A stretch of 28,339 nucleotides of DNA, taken from positions 1-28,339 of the forward strand of contig PDHQ01000388.1 of NCBI GenBank assembly GCA_003339415.1, in the 5' to 3' direction. Of the stretch, positions 1-9,870 are shown piece after piece; within the stretch, counting starts at the first letter, position 1; each line of letters begins with the position of its first letter. The DNA is from Ophiocordyceps camponoti-saundersi (nom. inval.). Its lineage: Eukaryota > Ascomycota > Sordariomycetes > Hypocreales > Ophiocordycipitaceae. Below the pieces are notes generated by a model. The model did no database searches. It was not told the DNA's origin and saw only the letters and a list, made by a program, of their open reading frames with translations. A program made the translations under genes and the position numbers.

Positions 1-41
1 TTTTTTTTTTTTTTCTTTTATATTAAGACAACTACACCAGA

Positions 42-42
42 C

Positions 43-70
<28 letters not shown>
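42..70. repeat. poly-C tract (29 C)
   Basis: An uninterrupted run of 29 C follows a T-rich window edge. CpC is not a RIP target, so C runs can survive where CpA and TpG have been erased. Its exact length is uncertain because homopolymers are poorly assembled. Confidence 0.9.
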
Positions 71-73
<3 letters not shown>

Positions 74-1210
74 TCCTCCTAAATTAAGTTAAGAAACTTA
101 GATTTATTTAGTCTCTAACTCCTCCTCCGTGTAAATATATTAGGGTATAGCCCTAAGTCTATTTAGGGGCTACGGGTAGTTCTTAACTACCGTAAAACGG
201 TCTTCTAGCTCTATTATTTTATTATTAGTATTTAGTACTAATCGTTATTTAACGAGGTAAGGTAAAGGTATCTTATAACTAATACGCTAGTTAACCGCCC
301 GGAGTTAGAGATAAATATCTCGGATTTCTACTATAATAGTATAAAATACTTAAGTAAATAGATTATATAAGTTCGCGGCCTAGATAAGGTAAGTATTCTT
401 ATATTTTTTAAGATTATCGGATATATTTAATATAAGTATTTTATTTCTTTATTTATCTTACGTTACTTATATAAAGACGAAAAGGTAGTAGGATCTATTT
501 TAACCGTAAATTTCGTATATATATATATTAGAGAGAGAGTATATATATAGGGGAATAAAGGGGTTTTATATTTAGAGAAACGAGGATATAAATATATAGT
601 AACGTACTTAAACTAATAAGTAGAAAGTCGGTAGAGATAATAAGCTACGTGGTAATAAAAATAGTAAAGGGACGCTAACGAAACGAAAATAAAAAAAGGC
701 GTTTATATCCCTTTTTTTTTCTAAGTATAAAGGCGTTTATATATTATAATAAGATACGATAAGATATAATAATAGGAAAAATAGGAAACTTAAGAAGAAG
801 GGAAAATAAGGGAACGTAGCTAAAAATAAACTATAATTATAAATAATAAAATATATTATTATAAGTTAAGATAGCTTATAGCTACCTTAGTTATTATTAC
901 TAGGGAAGGAAAAAACGATACTTTTTTTATATATAAAAACGAACTTTCGTAGGACTTATAATTCTTTTACCCCCCCCCCCCCCCTTTATCTAAGTAATAC
1001 GAACCGATAAGATCCGTCGGAATTAACTAAAATAGCTTAAACCGGCCTTTTAAACCTTACTACTATATACGGCCTAATAAATCCGACGATCGCGCTTCCC
1101 TAAGACCGTCTTCCGTACTAAGGCTCTTATATATAGGAGTGCCTATCTCTCCTACTAAACGATTATATATAGTAGAAGCGATAAGGAGGGTATACTTCGC
1201 GAGGAGAAAT
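71..1210. other. AT-rich stretch without a recognised gene
   Basis: No frame here could be identified. The segment holds a second poly-C run (970-984), short TA and GA runs near 515-550, and a duplicated word, aaggcgtttatat, at about 696 and 729. The minus strand between about 1020 and 1200 reads as protein-like with only TAA/TAG breaks, so a decayed gene there is possible but not claimed. Confidence 0.5.
970..984. repeat. poly-C tract (15 C)
   Basis: A run of 15 C in otherwise AT-rich DNA. It is one of several C-only homopolymers on this strand. Confidence 0.9.
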
Positions 1211-1896
1211 ATGGGGGCAAATAAGGGAGAAGGAGGGCGAGAGGAAAGGGAAGGAGGAAGGGAAAGAGGAAAAGAAGAATATTACTATATACCCTAGCTT
1301 ATCGTCTAAAACTATAAAGACTATTTAATTAAGTATTCTAAGAGGTATAAATATTATCTTAAATAAAAAGGTATTTTCCTTAAAGGTCCGAAGGTACCTA
1401 GCCGGACGATTCGATCTAATAAAGCTAAAAGAAATATATAGGTAGAAGAATATAAAAACGAAGGAAAGAAGAGGACGGAAATAACTTAAGAGGTTAGAAC
1501 GACCGGAAGACGAAGTTAATAGGGAAGGGGAGTTTCGAGAAACGACTAGGCGGTAACCTTTCGGCGGCCTATCTCTTCGTATTCGAGAAGAAAGATAGCG
1601 AATAAATACGCCTTCTTAAAAAGAATATTATAAGCCGAAAGCTAACTATTAAGTTATAGATCTTCGAAGAGTAAATATCGTATTTCCTTTAGCAAAGCGG
1701 AAAAGAGACCGAAAGAATATTACGTTATAGCTTTTAAGCTATCTCGCTTTAAAGCTAGGAAGAGGTAGAAGGGGGCGTGCCTCTCTAGCTAGTCGTTCGC
1801 GTTATTTAGCTTTAGTTAATAGGTATTATATTATCGTAATCTTCCTAAGGTTTATAGCGTACGAGCCCGATTAATACTCCGTAATATTAAAAGAGT
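1211..1896 (+). pseudogene. decayed ORF with a retained ATG, charged N-terminus
   Basis: I do not recognise the protein. One frame runs from an ATG at 1211 for about 228 codons. The first 24 codons are rich in Gly, Glu, Arg and Lys (MGANKGEGGREE...). A Lys/Arg-rich middle follows (around KGPKVPSRTIRSNK), then a basic region ending in a poly-T tract near 1893. All internal stops seen are TAA or TAG, as expected when CAA, CAG or TGG codons are hit by RIP. The ATG lies in ATGGGGG, a TGG context. The next readable frame (2405) is in the same phase, so both may belong to one gene, but the intervening poly-A makes that uncertain. It could also be chance openness. Confidence 0.4.
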
Positions 1897-2184
1897 TTTT
1901 TTTTTTTTCCTTTCGCTACCGGCTATAGAAGGTCCCGCGTAAGTCTAGGTATCTAAACTAAGCGCAGAGGCTACGAAATCTAATAGCGACTTTAGTTTTT
2001 CTCCCGGGAACCTAGCTTAGAAATAATCGAAAAAGTAATTAATCCCTTAACCGTAGGGGACGTAGGGGAGTTAGGATCGAGAGAATAATAGGGAAAGGAA
2101 GACTTTAGGCAGGTATAGTAAAAAGAGACTACGTATAAAAGTAGAGAAGACCTAGAAAAGAAGGGAAACGAAAAGAGGGAACCG

Positions 2185-2250
<66 letters not shown>
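2185..2250. repeat. poly-A tract (54 A, one G, 11 A)
   Basis: A 54-base A run, a single G at 2239, then 11 more A. It could be the tail of a retroposed sequence or a slippage-expanded tract. No target-site duplication could be defined by eye. Confidence 0.85.
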
Positions 2251-2404
2251 GTAATTAGGTAAAGAAGGAAATAAAAATACGTGCTATATAATATAATTAT
2301 AGAAGGCTACCGTAGCCGCCGCCGTCTTTTTATATATCTTTTAGTTATTTTTTTTTCTTTAATACCGTTATAGTTATTATAATAGTAGCTATTATAACCG
2401 TAAT

Positions 2405-2779
2405 AACCTAGTTAAAAAGAGGTTCCTAAAGATAGTAAGTAGAAGAAAGTATAATACGAAAGAAAAGGAAAGTAGTAGGGAAAGCAGGCCTAAGGAAGGC
2501 TTCTATAAAAAATAGTAGGAACTTAAAAGGTCCGTGGCAAGGCTAGCCTTATAGAAAACCTTTACTGCCGGGGGAAAAGAGAAGAAGGAAGAAAACGCCG
2601 AAAACGATAAAAGTGAAGGAACGGACTAACCCGTACGCTAAAGACTAGTATCTATATCTATAGCTAAGGAAAAAAGAAAGAAAAAGGAAGAGGATAGCGG
2701 TTACGGGATATTAAAAGAAGATATCGACTAGGCTAGCTTAGTCTTAGGCATAGCTTATATAGATAATAATAACGCTTAA
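2405..2779 (+). pseudogene. decayed ORF, Lys/Glu-rich
   Basis: The frame reads about 124 codons with few breaks, all TAA/TAG. It is highly charged: a Lys/Arg stretch near the start, then KEKKEENAEND at about residues 61-71 and KEKRKKKEEDSG at about residues 91-102, then IDNNNA before a TAA at 2777. That TAA may itself be a mutated CAA, because the frame stays readable to the poly-T tract at about 2801. It is compatible with a disordered nuclear or signalling protein segment, but I recognise no domain. Confidence 0.4.
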
Positions 2780-2939
2780 GGGATTAGGCTATAAGCCGGG
2801 TTTTTTTTTTTTTTTTAATATTACTACGATTAATTTGCGGAAAAACGAGATACTTTCACCCTTAAACTTAGACGTTTATATTCTCCGAGTCCTCCTAAGT
2901 TAGGTTATAAAACTTAAACCTATATATAAAGCTAAGTAT

Positions 2940-3422
2940 AAGATAGGAGGGGTTCCACTTCTTCCTTATTATCGATATAGTGTCCTTCTAATATAAGGAG
3001 GTAGCGCGTAAAATATCCCTTAAGGTAGGCATAATTAAGTTTCTTACTATCCGAGAGATTTTATCGTAGATAAAGCTATTAGTACCGTTAAGCACGGCGT
3101 CGAAAGTTAGGCGAGGCGAACTATAATATATAATAAGGTTAATTAGGATAGGTAGGAAAGGTAAGACGTATTACTTACTACTTTATAGTATAACTTCTTT
3201 ATATCGTAATATATATATACCGGGAACCCCTTATAATTTTAAGATAGAGATAACTTAAGGTTATTCGCAAAGGAAGAAATATAATCGATATACGGCGTTA
3301 ACTAGGGCGTAGGCAGCGTAAGCCTATCCTTTCCTACCGCGCTTATTTATCGTAAATATAGCGCGTAATTAACTATAGCGTAAGGGGTTAAATACGAAAT
3401 TTAGAAAGCTGCGAGACTTACC
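2940..3422 (-). pseudogene. decayed ORF, unrecognised
   Basis: On the minus strand one frame runs about 160 codons, broken only by TAA/TAG. The best-kept part reads LTFDAVLNGTNSFIYDK, followed by ISRIVRNLIMPTLRDI. An intron-like donor (GGTAAGT) sits at the upstream edge near 3422, so this may be a later exon. I recognise no family and see no transposase or reverse-transcriptase motif. Neighbouring relics lie on the opposite strand, so no operon-like grouping is implied. Confidence 0.4.
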
Positions 3423-3485
3423 TCCGTAAGTAAGAGCCTAACTAGACCTCGCTATAAATATCGTAACGAAAGAGGAATATAGCAC

Positions 3486-3549
3486 TATATATATATATAT
3501 ATATATAATAGCGAAAAGTAGGAAGAGGGAGAGAGAGAGAGAGAGAGAG
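3486..3549. repeat. TA and GA microsatellites
   Basis: A TA dinucleotide run (about 3486-3508) is followed after a short spacer by a GA run (about 3529-3549), with further GA-rich sequence to about 3580. TA runs are what CA repeats would become after RIP; the GA run contains no RIP target. Confidence 0.85.
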
Positions 3550-3580
3550 GAAGAGAGAGAGTAGGAGAAAGAGAGAGATA

Positions 3581-4323
3581 GAGAAAAATACCGTTTACTT
3601 ATATAATTACTATTAGTAACTAAGCGAGGAATAGATAAGAGAATAAGGAGTTAGGGGAGTTAAGAATAGACCGTAAGATAGTAGTTTTACGTAGGCGAGA
3701 GCGCGAGTAAAGTGTTAAGAGGTAGGAGAGAGTAGTAATAGAGAGCGAGATAGATAACGAGGAGAGTAGTAAAAGAGCGAGAGGTTAAGGAGAGTAGTAA
3801 GAAGATAGGAGGGCGACGGGTATAAGGGAGAAAAGGAGCAGTGCGATTTCGTTAGGCTATAAAATATTAGGAAAAGGGTCTATTCGCTAAAAAAAGGGAA
3901 TATTATAATAAGATAAATATACCGATAATAAATATCGAAATAGTCGGTTATAAAAGGCAAAACGAAGGATTATATACCTAAGGCTAATAATATTATCTTT
4001 AGATTAACTAAAAAGAATAAAATAAGTAACGACGGTAAGTTTTATAACCTTTTTTTTAAGACTATTAGAATATATATATCGCTAGCTACTTAGGAATATA
4101 ATACGCGTTAAACACGCGTAGCACGCGTTATAAAGATAATTATCTTTATATAAATAAAGTAAAAGGTTAGGGATATATATAAAAAGGAGTTGAACTTGAG
4201 ATAATACCGATCTAAGATTAGTATAATATTAATATAATATACGAAGTTAATATAGGAGGAGGATAAGGAGGCAGTTAGTAGGAGGAGGAACGTATATATA
4301 ATATACTTACTTTTCTATACTCT
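3581..4323. other. no gene seen; purine-rich then AT-rich
   Basis: Up to about 3850 the + strand is GA-rich with recurring gagagta/agagcga words. Beyond that it is AT-rich. The only clear structure is the 22-base palindrome at 4129-4150. No protein frame stood out. Confidence 0.5.
4129..4150. repeat. 22-base perfect palindrome
   Basis: The arms tataaagataa and ttatctttata abut with no loop. Just upstream, acgcgt occurs repeatedly (aatacgcgtt, acacgcgta, gcacgcgtt). It is perfect despite heavy mutation, but its content is AT-rich, so chance is possible. Confidence 0.7.
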
Positions 4324-4548
4324 TTAAGAGAGGATAAGGGTTATAAGCAGAGTTATTATTTAATCTTTTATAACTTTATTAGCCGGAGCATATTATACGG
4401 CAGATATAATATTCCTATACGCTATATAATCCGGATAAGTTACCTAAACCTTATTATCTAAGTTAATATAGTATACGTGTTCTCGGTTTAATCTATTAAT
4501 ATCTCTATTATAAGAAGTCTATAATATAACTTTAGCTACTTATTCGGC
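4324..4548 (-). pseudogene. decayed exon-like frame, unrecognised
   Basis: Seventy-four codons read through on the minus strand with TAA/TAG breaks only. The clearest stretch is RLNREHVYYINLDNKV, then VTYPDYIAYRNIISAV. A GTAAGT donor-like word follows closely downstream (about 4310). The product is unknown, and the segment is short enough that the assignment rests on coherent amino-acid composition. Confidence 0.3.
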
Positions 4549-4767
4549 TTAGGAAGGATACCTAACCGATAAAGACTTAGATAAGGTAAAAGGAAATTAG
4601 AAGAGAAGAGGATATATTATATAAAGAGGGAGAAGGAGAAATATAAAATAATTATAATACCCTCTTCCTTTTATTAATTCGTAAGGTTAACGATAATAAT
4701 AAGACTATATATATAAGATAATAATATAATAAGAATATAATATATTTCCGTACGGATTACGGAGTAC

Positions 4768-4769
<2 letters not shown>

Positions 4770-4796
<27 letters not shown>
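4770..4796. repeat. TA microsatellite
   Basis: Alternating TA run in AT-rich sequence; a likely RIP product or simple slippage. Confidence 0.8.
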
Positions 4797-4800
<4 letters not shown>

Positions 4801-5044
4801 CGTAACTATTCCTTTCTTTTTAATTAAGCTTATATATAATAAGTATATAACGGAGCTGCTAATATATAAATCCCTATATAGTATTAGTAGCGGCTTATAG
4901 AGATAAGCGTTAAGGGTCGTAATTAGAGGTTAGAAAATTAGTCCTAAATTTAATATACTTAGAACGCGAGAGGTAGTCGAGCTAAGGACCTAGTTAGCAG
5001 CTACTATATTAGCCGTCCCACGTACTAGTAGTAAGGAACCGGCT

Positions 5045-5204
5045 AATATAGGTCGCTACGTTCGCACCTACGCTTCGGCTTAGCGGGCGTATTACTATCT
5101 AACCCGAGCACGTTAACGTAATAGGAGCGCTTAAGGGTAATCTTAGTCGCGCTAGCAGGACGCGAGCTTATCTTCTTACGTAACGCGGGAGGAGAGGAGG
5201 TAGC
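5045..5204 (-). pseudogene. decayed frame, Ser/Pro/Lys-rich (possible downstream exon)
   Basis: Minus-strand frame of about 53 codons reading ATSSPPALRKKISSRPAS, then a segment with YYVNVLGLDSNTPAKPKRR. It lies downstream (in transcription order) of the frame at 5292-5580, separated by an intron-like sequence. None of the three plausible acceptors I tried joins the two in phase, so the link is an inference. This stretch is less AT-rich than its surroundings. Confidence 0.35.
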
Positions 5205-5291
5205 CTAGAGGTAGCTATAGCTATTATAAGATATAGTATATTAGTAAGCAAGTTAAAATTAATACGAACTTAGAATAAAGTTATTACTTAC

Positions 5292-5580
5292 CTATACGAC
5301 TCTTAGCGATATAACGAGGTTTAGGAGGAGTAATAAGATCTATCTTATCCTCGTCGTCGTCGTTATTATTATCGTCGCCTTTAGCGACGAGGTTCTCCTC
5401 GGCTATAGCGCGTTCGGAAGGTAAAATAATCTTACGCGTAGTTAGACGGGGAGCTAAGCGCTATATAAGTATAAAGACGAACTTAACTTAAAGTTAGTAT
5501 AATATATCGTAAACTTCGATTTAAGTTCGGGCTAAGCTTAACTTAATAGCTATACGATAACGATAATAATAATAATAGCG
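5292..5580 (-). pseudogene. decayed exon with acidic linker, donor splice site kept
   Basis: Minus-strand frame of about 96 codons with only TAA/TAG breaks. It reads through APRLTTRKIILPSERAIAEE, then an Asn/Asp-rich linker (DDNNNDDDEDK), then LITPPKPRYIAKSRI, and ends at a GTAAGT donor (5291-5286). The downstream sequence has a tactaat branch-point-like word and an AG at 5221, giving an intron of about 71 nt, typical for filamentous ascomycetes. I do not recognise the protein. It looks like a host-type spliced gene rather than a transposon. Confidence 0.5.
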
Positions 5581-5673
5581 ATTAGCGCGAGGGAGGAAGG
5601 AAAAAGAAAGGAAGAGGATAAATATTAAAGATAACGGTAGTATATTTAGAAAATAGATTTATAAATATATAAT

Positions 5674-6146
5674 ATAACGGGTAATAAGAAGACTAAGAAG
5701 TTATAAATAGGTATCCCTAACTCTAAAATAGCTAGTGAAAAAGCCCTTAATATATATAAGTTTAAGCTATTCGTTAAGAGAGAGCGTATCGGTACGGAGA
5801 GAAAGCTATTAGAACCTAACCGCGCGTTTATAGATAAGTATATCCTTAAAAAATTAGAGAAATATTAGGAGGTAGATTATAGTAAGTTAAAAGAGGAATA
5901 AATACCGGGTTATATTTAGGAACTAATAAGGGCCGCTGGCAAAAGGTATATAGTATAAGTTTATAATAGCTATCGGAGGCAGGCTGCCTATTAGGATATA
6001 GGAAGGAGAGTACGTATTTATAATAAGGCGCCTTATATAAGGTTAGCCTATCTACTTCGATAGCGCGATATTAGCTACGGCATAGGAGTTAAGGGTAATA
6101 GTAGGGGTAAGGCTAAGCTTACCTCCTTAGGTGGCGGCCTTATCTG
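5674..6146 (+). pseudogene. decayed ORF whose start is now ATA
   Basis: One of the best-preserved frames here: about 157 codons, all breaks before the terminal TGA being TAA/TAG. It opens with ATA ACG GGT AAT, where an ATG start could have become ATA by TpG to TpA. It continues as NKKTKKL, IGIPNSKIASEKALNIYK, ERIGTERKLLEPNRAFIDKY, then a region with AAGKRY and NSYRRQAAY, then APYIRLAYLL and a Gly-rich end (SLGGGLI). The Lys/Arg-rich, mostly helical-looking composition suggests a soluble protein. No known domain was recognised. It is divergent from the minus-strand relic just upstream (5292-5580), with about 94 bases between them. Confidence 0.5.
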
Positions 6147-6609
6147 ACGCCGTTACGGATATCGCGATAAAGGTAATATACGGTGCTATAAGTTTATTAT
6201 ATAGAGGCGTTAGTAGTAAGGGAGAAAATAAAGAGAGGATACTAGAGAGGTAGGAAAAGAAAATATTACCTAGTTTATTACCTATAACGAAGGTAATAAA
6301 GGGTAAGGTAATAGAAGAGGAAAAAAAAAAACGTAATAAGTGTTAATATATATACGTGCGCTCGTGCGTGCATATCTATATATATAAGTAAGGGAGGAGA
6401 GAGAGAGAGAGGAAAGAGAGAAGAAGCGATAAAATAAAGAGGGAGGAGAAAGTATAAAGGGGGCGGAAGATTATAATACCGGGAGGATATAACTTTACGT
6501 AATAAAGCTTTAAGTATATATTATAACGGAAAAGAAATATAGGAAGAAGGGTAAGTGTTAGGCTAGATAAATATATATATATACTTTTATCGTTAGCTAA
6601 CTTAAAAAA
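6147..6609. other. no gene seen; microsatellite-rich
   Basis: Contains a GTGC-rich patch at 6354-6372 (cgtgcgctcgtgcgtgca), a GA run near 6395-6415, and TA runs. The copia relic begins abruptly after it, so the element's 5' part (LTR, gag and the integrase core) is missing or unrecognisable here. Confidence 0.5.
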
Positions 6610-9186
6610 TTAGAGCCTTATCGATATAGTAATAGCCGCAAACCGCGCTCTATATAAATATTCGATATTAAATATTTTAGATCGTAGGGATATAAGGTAT
6701 ACGTCGTTATCTATCCCTAACACTAGATTCAAAGTGCTAAAATAGCCCTTAAAGCTAAAGAAGACCGCCTTGTTAGTATAGAAGGGCTTTACGGCCATAT
6801 CTATAAGATCTATCTATATAACGAAGACAAGATTATTAAGGCTAAAGATATTAGGTTTTATAATATAGCTAATCTAATACTTAATTAAACCGTTAAATAC
6901 GTCGCCGAGCCCGAGATTAAAAATTATTAGGAAGATTAACTTAATAAGGACGAATTCTTTAGATTAAGGCCTAACGAAATTAATAATAACGGAAATCACG
7001 ATCGTCCCGGCTATTAGGGCTTAGATAAGCCTGCCGGAGACGCCGAGGCGGACAATATACCTAATTTATATAATAAAACCGTAGGCCTATCTTAAGCCGA
7101 AGAGCTTATAACGCCTCTAAATATAACACGATTCCTTACGCCTAAATAACGCCTTATAGGGCTTAACTTAATAATTTAGCGGATAAAGAAGCCCCCCCCC
7201 CCCTTATAGGCTTAGCTAAGGAATAAAGCTACGATCCCTATAACTAATTAAAAGACCCGATAAGCGACGGCAGCCGAAGCGAATGCCGCTGCTAACGCTG
7301 TTTTTAAAAATATCGACGAAAAAGAGGCAGAGATACCTAACTTCGTCCTGCCGATTAGCGCCGTGTTTAATATTATAATACTATCGACGCCTAAAGGCTA
7401 ATATAACGTGCGAAAGCGACCCGATTACCTCTCCTTATAGCGCCCGCTAATAAATCTTAAGATTAAGGCTTTATATAATTATTAAACGTGGGATCTTATT
7501 AATCGACCTATCGGCAAGTAGGTCCTTCTAGGCAAATAAGTCTTTACGATAAAGATACCTTAAGATATAAGCTTATAATCGCGAAGGCACGATAGTGCGT
7601 ATAAGGGGATAAAGAAGAGACCTCGCACTCTATCGAAAACCTCTACGCCTTTATAGTATATTTCTCTTCGGTTCGAGTCTTCCTATTAATAGTAGCCTTA
7701 CGAAATCTTAAGTGGCGGCAATTCGATATAATTAACGCGTTCGTAAACGCCCCGTGCTAAGAGGAGTTTTTCGTTAACTAGCTATATATATTCGAAAATA
7801 GAACGGATCGAGTATATAAGCTTAAAAGAGCCCTATATAGCCTTAAGTTATCTCCCGCGATATAGTTTACGTATACAAGTAAGGCTCTTAAACGCCGTAA
7901 ATAATAATAGCTTATATCTGAGTTTCGGATATATATATACGAAAAGGGTTTTACTATACTCCTTTATATTAACGATACTATAATTATAGCGCCTAAAATA
8001 GCCCTTATAAATAAGGGTAAGGGTATCTTATAGGAATTATAGGATTTGCGGGATCTAGGCGAACTTACTACCTTTTTAGGCTTATAATTCCGCAGGAATC
8101 GTGCTACGTAAAGAATCAGCGTGCGTTAAGAGAAATATACTAATAAAATACTCGAATTATTCGGCGAAGGCGTTACGAACGCCGTATAAACGCCGTGGCC
8201 GGGTAAATTACCTCTCTAACGGCACGAGCCCTAATTTAGCCTTTACGAACGGCAAATTATACGAAGGCAACCTTAATCCGATAACCTTATACCTTCTCGT
8301 ATAGAATAATTTAATACGATACCTTAACGGTATAAAGAGCCTAGGCTTTACGCTTAGAGGTGCTTGCGGACCTCGAGATCTAAAGCCTCGTATCTTCGCC
8401 GACGCGTCTTTTATAGATAATTTACATATAATATACTTAACTACCGGATATATCGCTTTTATTAGCATAGGCCCCGTATACTAGAAATCTAAAAGGCAGA
8501 CGCTTATAACGTTATCGTTAACCGATACCGAATTTATTAATTTAACGCCTATAGGGATAAGCCTTACTCGGGTTTACGAGATTCTTAAAAACCTAAGGTT
8601 TCGAGAGTCTATACCGATAATTATATTTATCGATAGCCTTAACGCTAAGGCGATAGCCCTTAATAAATATAAAAAGGCCGTATATATAAGGGATATCGAT
8701 ATAAGATATAAATAGATCCTTAACCGCGTTAAGAAGCGCAATTTTACGATCTATTAGATTAGTATAGCTAAGATAGCTAAAGATAGCCTAACAAAGCCTC
8801 TTTAGCGTCTTTAGTATATTAAATTCGTATATATATTATATCTTTCCGACCTAAAGATTACGATCCTGCCCTCTAGGGCCGAGAACACGAAAGGCAGCCC
8901 TTGTGGGCTATTAGACAAGCCTAGGGCGCCCGACAGCGAAGCCTGCGATACCCTTATACTACCCGACACTAAAGGTAGCGATACTAAACGATACGATCGA
9001 TCGAAACGGCGACCTAATAAATAATACGGTGTAAGATCTCTTTTGCCGGAGGATCCTATACCTAAAGGGGGGATCTTAAGGGATATATATAATAAGCATC
9101 GCGCGGCGTAAGCAGCTACCGATTAAGAGGGAACGGATAAGGCATATCGCGATTAGAGCCCTAATATAGAGGCTTGCGATTATTAA
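6610..9186 (+). pseudogene. Ty1/copia retrotransposon pol relic (integrase C-term, RT, RNase H)
   Basis: This encoded the polymerase part of a copia LTR-retrotransposon polyprotein, which integrates and reverse-transcribes the element. Three domains appear in family order. The integrase C-terminus (6610-7100) reads GYKVYVVI and EGLYGHIYKIYL. The reverse transcriptase (about 7627-8190) reads QFDIINAFVNA, VYKLKRALYSLKLSPA and YINDTIIIAP at 7965-7994, where two TpG to TpA changes explain the loss of the family's V-D-D. RNase H (about 8202-8830) reads YLNGIKSLGFTLRG, ADAS, KSKRQTLITLSLTDTEFINL and DSLNAKAIALN. The frame changes twice, within 7100-7627 and near 8190-8205 where sequence seems lost. 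Many CAA/CAG/TGG codons are TAA/TAG. The final stop is TAA at 9184. The 5' half of the element is absent. It is dead. Confidence 0.93.
7192..7203. repeat. poly-C tract (12 C) inside the copia relic
   Basis: A 12-C run lies between the integrase and reverse-transcriptase parts, in the interval where the reading frame shifts. Expansion of a C run is one plausible cause of that shift. Confidence 0.85.
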
Positions 9187-9772
9187 CCTTACCGCTAGCC
9201 CGGCTTCGTGCCGCTGCCGGTCCCGCGATATACGCCTTTTAATATACTAGGAAGAGGCTATTCCGGCCCTAAAAATATTAATAGTAGGCGCCTCTAAACC
9301 CCTTACTATTAGATATATTAACTCGCATAACTTAGGCGGCATTTCCCTACTAAGCGATACGAATAACGACGCCTTTCTATATAGATTAGCGTGAGGCTTA
9401 AGGCCTATCTTTAGCCCCCTATAACGAGATATTCTTTATCGATTAATACCTCTTAAGCCCTTTATATAAGCTTAAATTAATACCTCTAAACGGCTTAGAT
9501 TAGCCCTTTCGACGCCCCTTAAGACGGCTTAAAGAAGCCTATTTCTACTATTTTCTACTATTTCCTAGATAAATTAACCGATCCGGAACGGAAGAACTGC
9601 TTCTAAGAGCTGATTTAATCTATCGGATCGTGTTTTTATTACATTTCTAAGCGATTTAAGCCCTCTGCCGGCCTCGTTAAGAAGAGCCGAGAAAACGCTA
9701 TTTTTTACTATTTTATTATTTTCCGCGCCTTACGGCACGGGATAACTATTTTCCGCTTAGCTAAGCGGGCCT
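9187..9772 (+). other. copia 3' non-coding stretch
   Basis: Lies between the pol stop codon and the polypurine tract. Its composition is like the element (GC-richer than the surroundings), with repeated ttctactattt words at 9541-9562. No further frame was recognised. At about 590 bases it is long for a copia 3' UTR, so it may include an insertion or unrecognised coding sequence. Confidence 0.45.
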
Positions 9773-9783
9773 AAAGGGGGGGG
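9773..9783 (+). promoter_or_regulatory. polypurine tract of the copia element (plus-strand primer)
   Basis: AAAGGGGGGGG is followed at once by TATTAAT. Retroelements prime plus-strand DNA synthesis at such a tract directly before the 3' LTR. A TG LTR start would read TA after RIP, which fits. No 5' LTR copy was found, so the call rests on position and sequence only. Confidence 0.5.
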
Positions 9784-9870
9784 TATTAATTATATAAAGC
9801 GCACTACGTAACGAGCCCTGCTAGACCTCGCATACCCTTATATATCGTAAGCTAGGTAGCCTAGGGTAGG
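9784..9870 (+). mobile_element. putative start of the copia 3' LTR, truncated
   Basis: Begins TATTAATTATATAAAG immediately after the polypurine tract. It seems to be cut off at about 9870, where the coding repeat copy A begins. The word ttaattatataaag also occurs in the dispersed repeat at about 11680, which may be coincidental. No second LTR is available to confirm the boundaries. Confidence 0.35.

Noticed and set aside
151..180. ttagggt and ggggctacggg as telomeric repeats
   Set aside because: Single isolated words, not a TTAGGG array.
6610..6798. 62-codon ATG-initiated minus-strand frame
   Set aside because: It is antisense to the copia integrase C-terminal frame, which has clear family motifs on the plus strand.
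7670..7684. ggttcgagtcttcc, resembling a tRNA B box
   Set aside because: It lies inside the copia RT frame and no A box or acceptor stem pairs around it.
8101..8304. 67-codon plus-strand open frame as a separate gene
   Set aside because: Its later part is the copia frame between RT and RNase H; the start is a chance ATG in the preceding phase-shifted part.
8208..8468. 86-codon minus-strand open frame
   Set aside because: Antisense shadow of the copia RNase H region.
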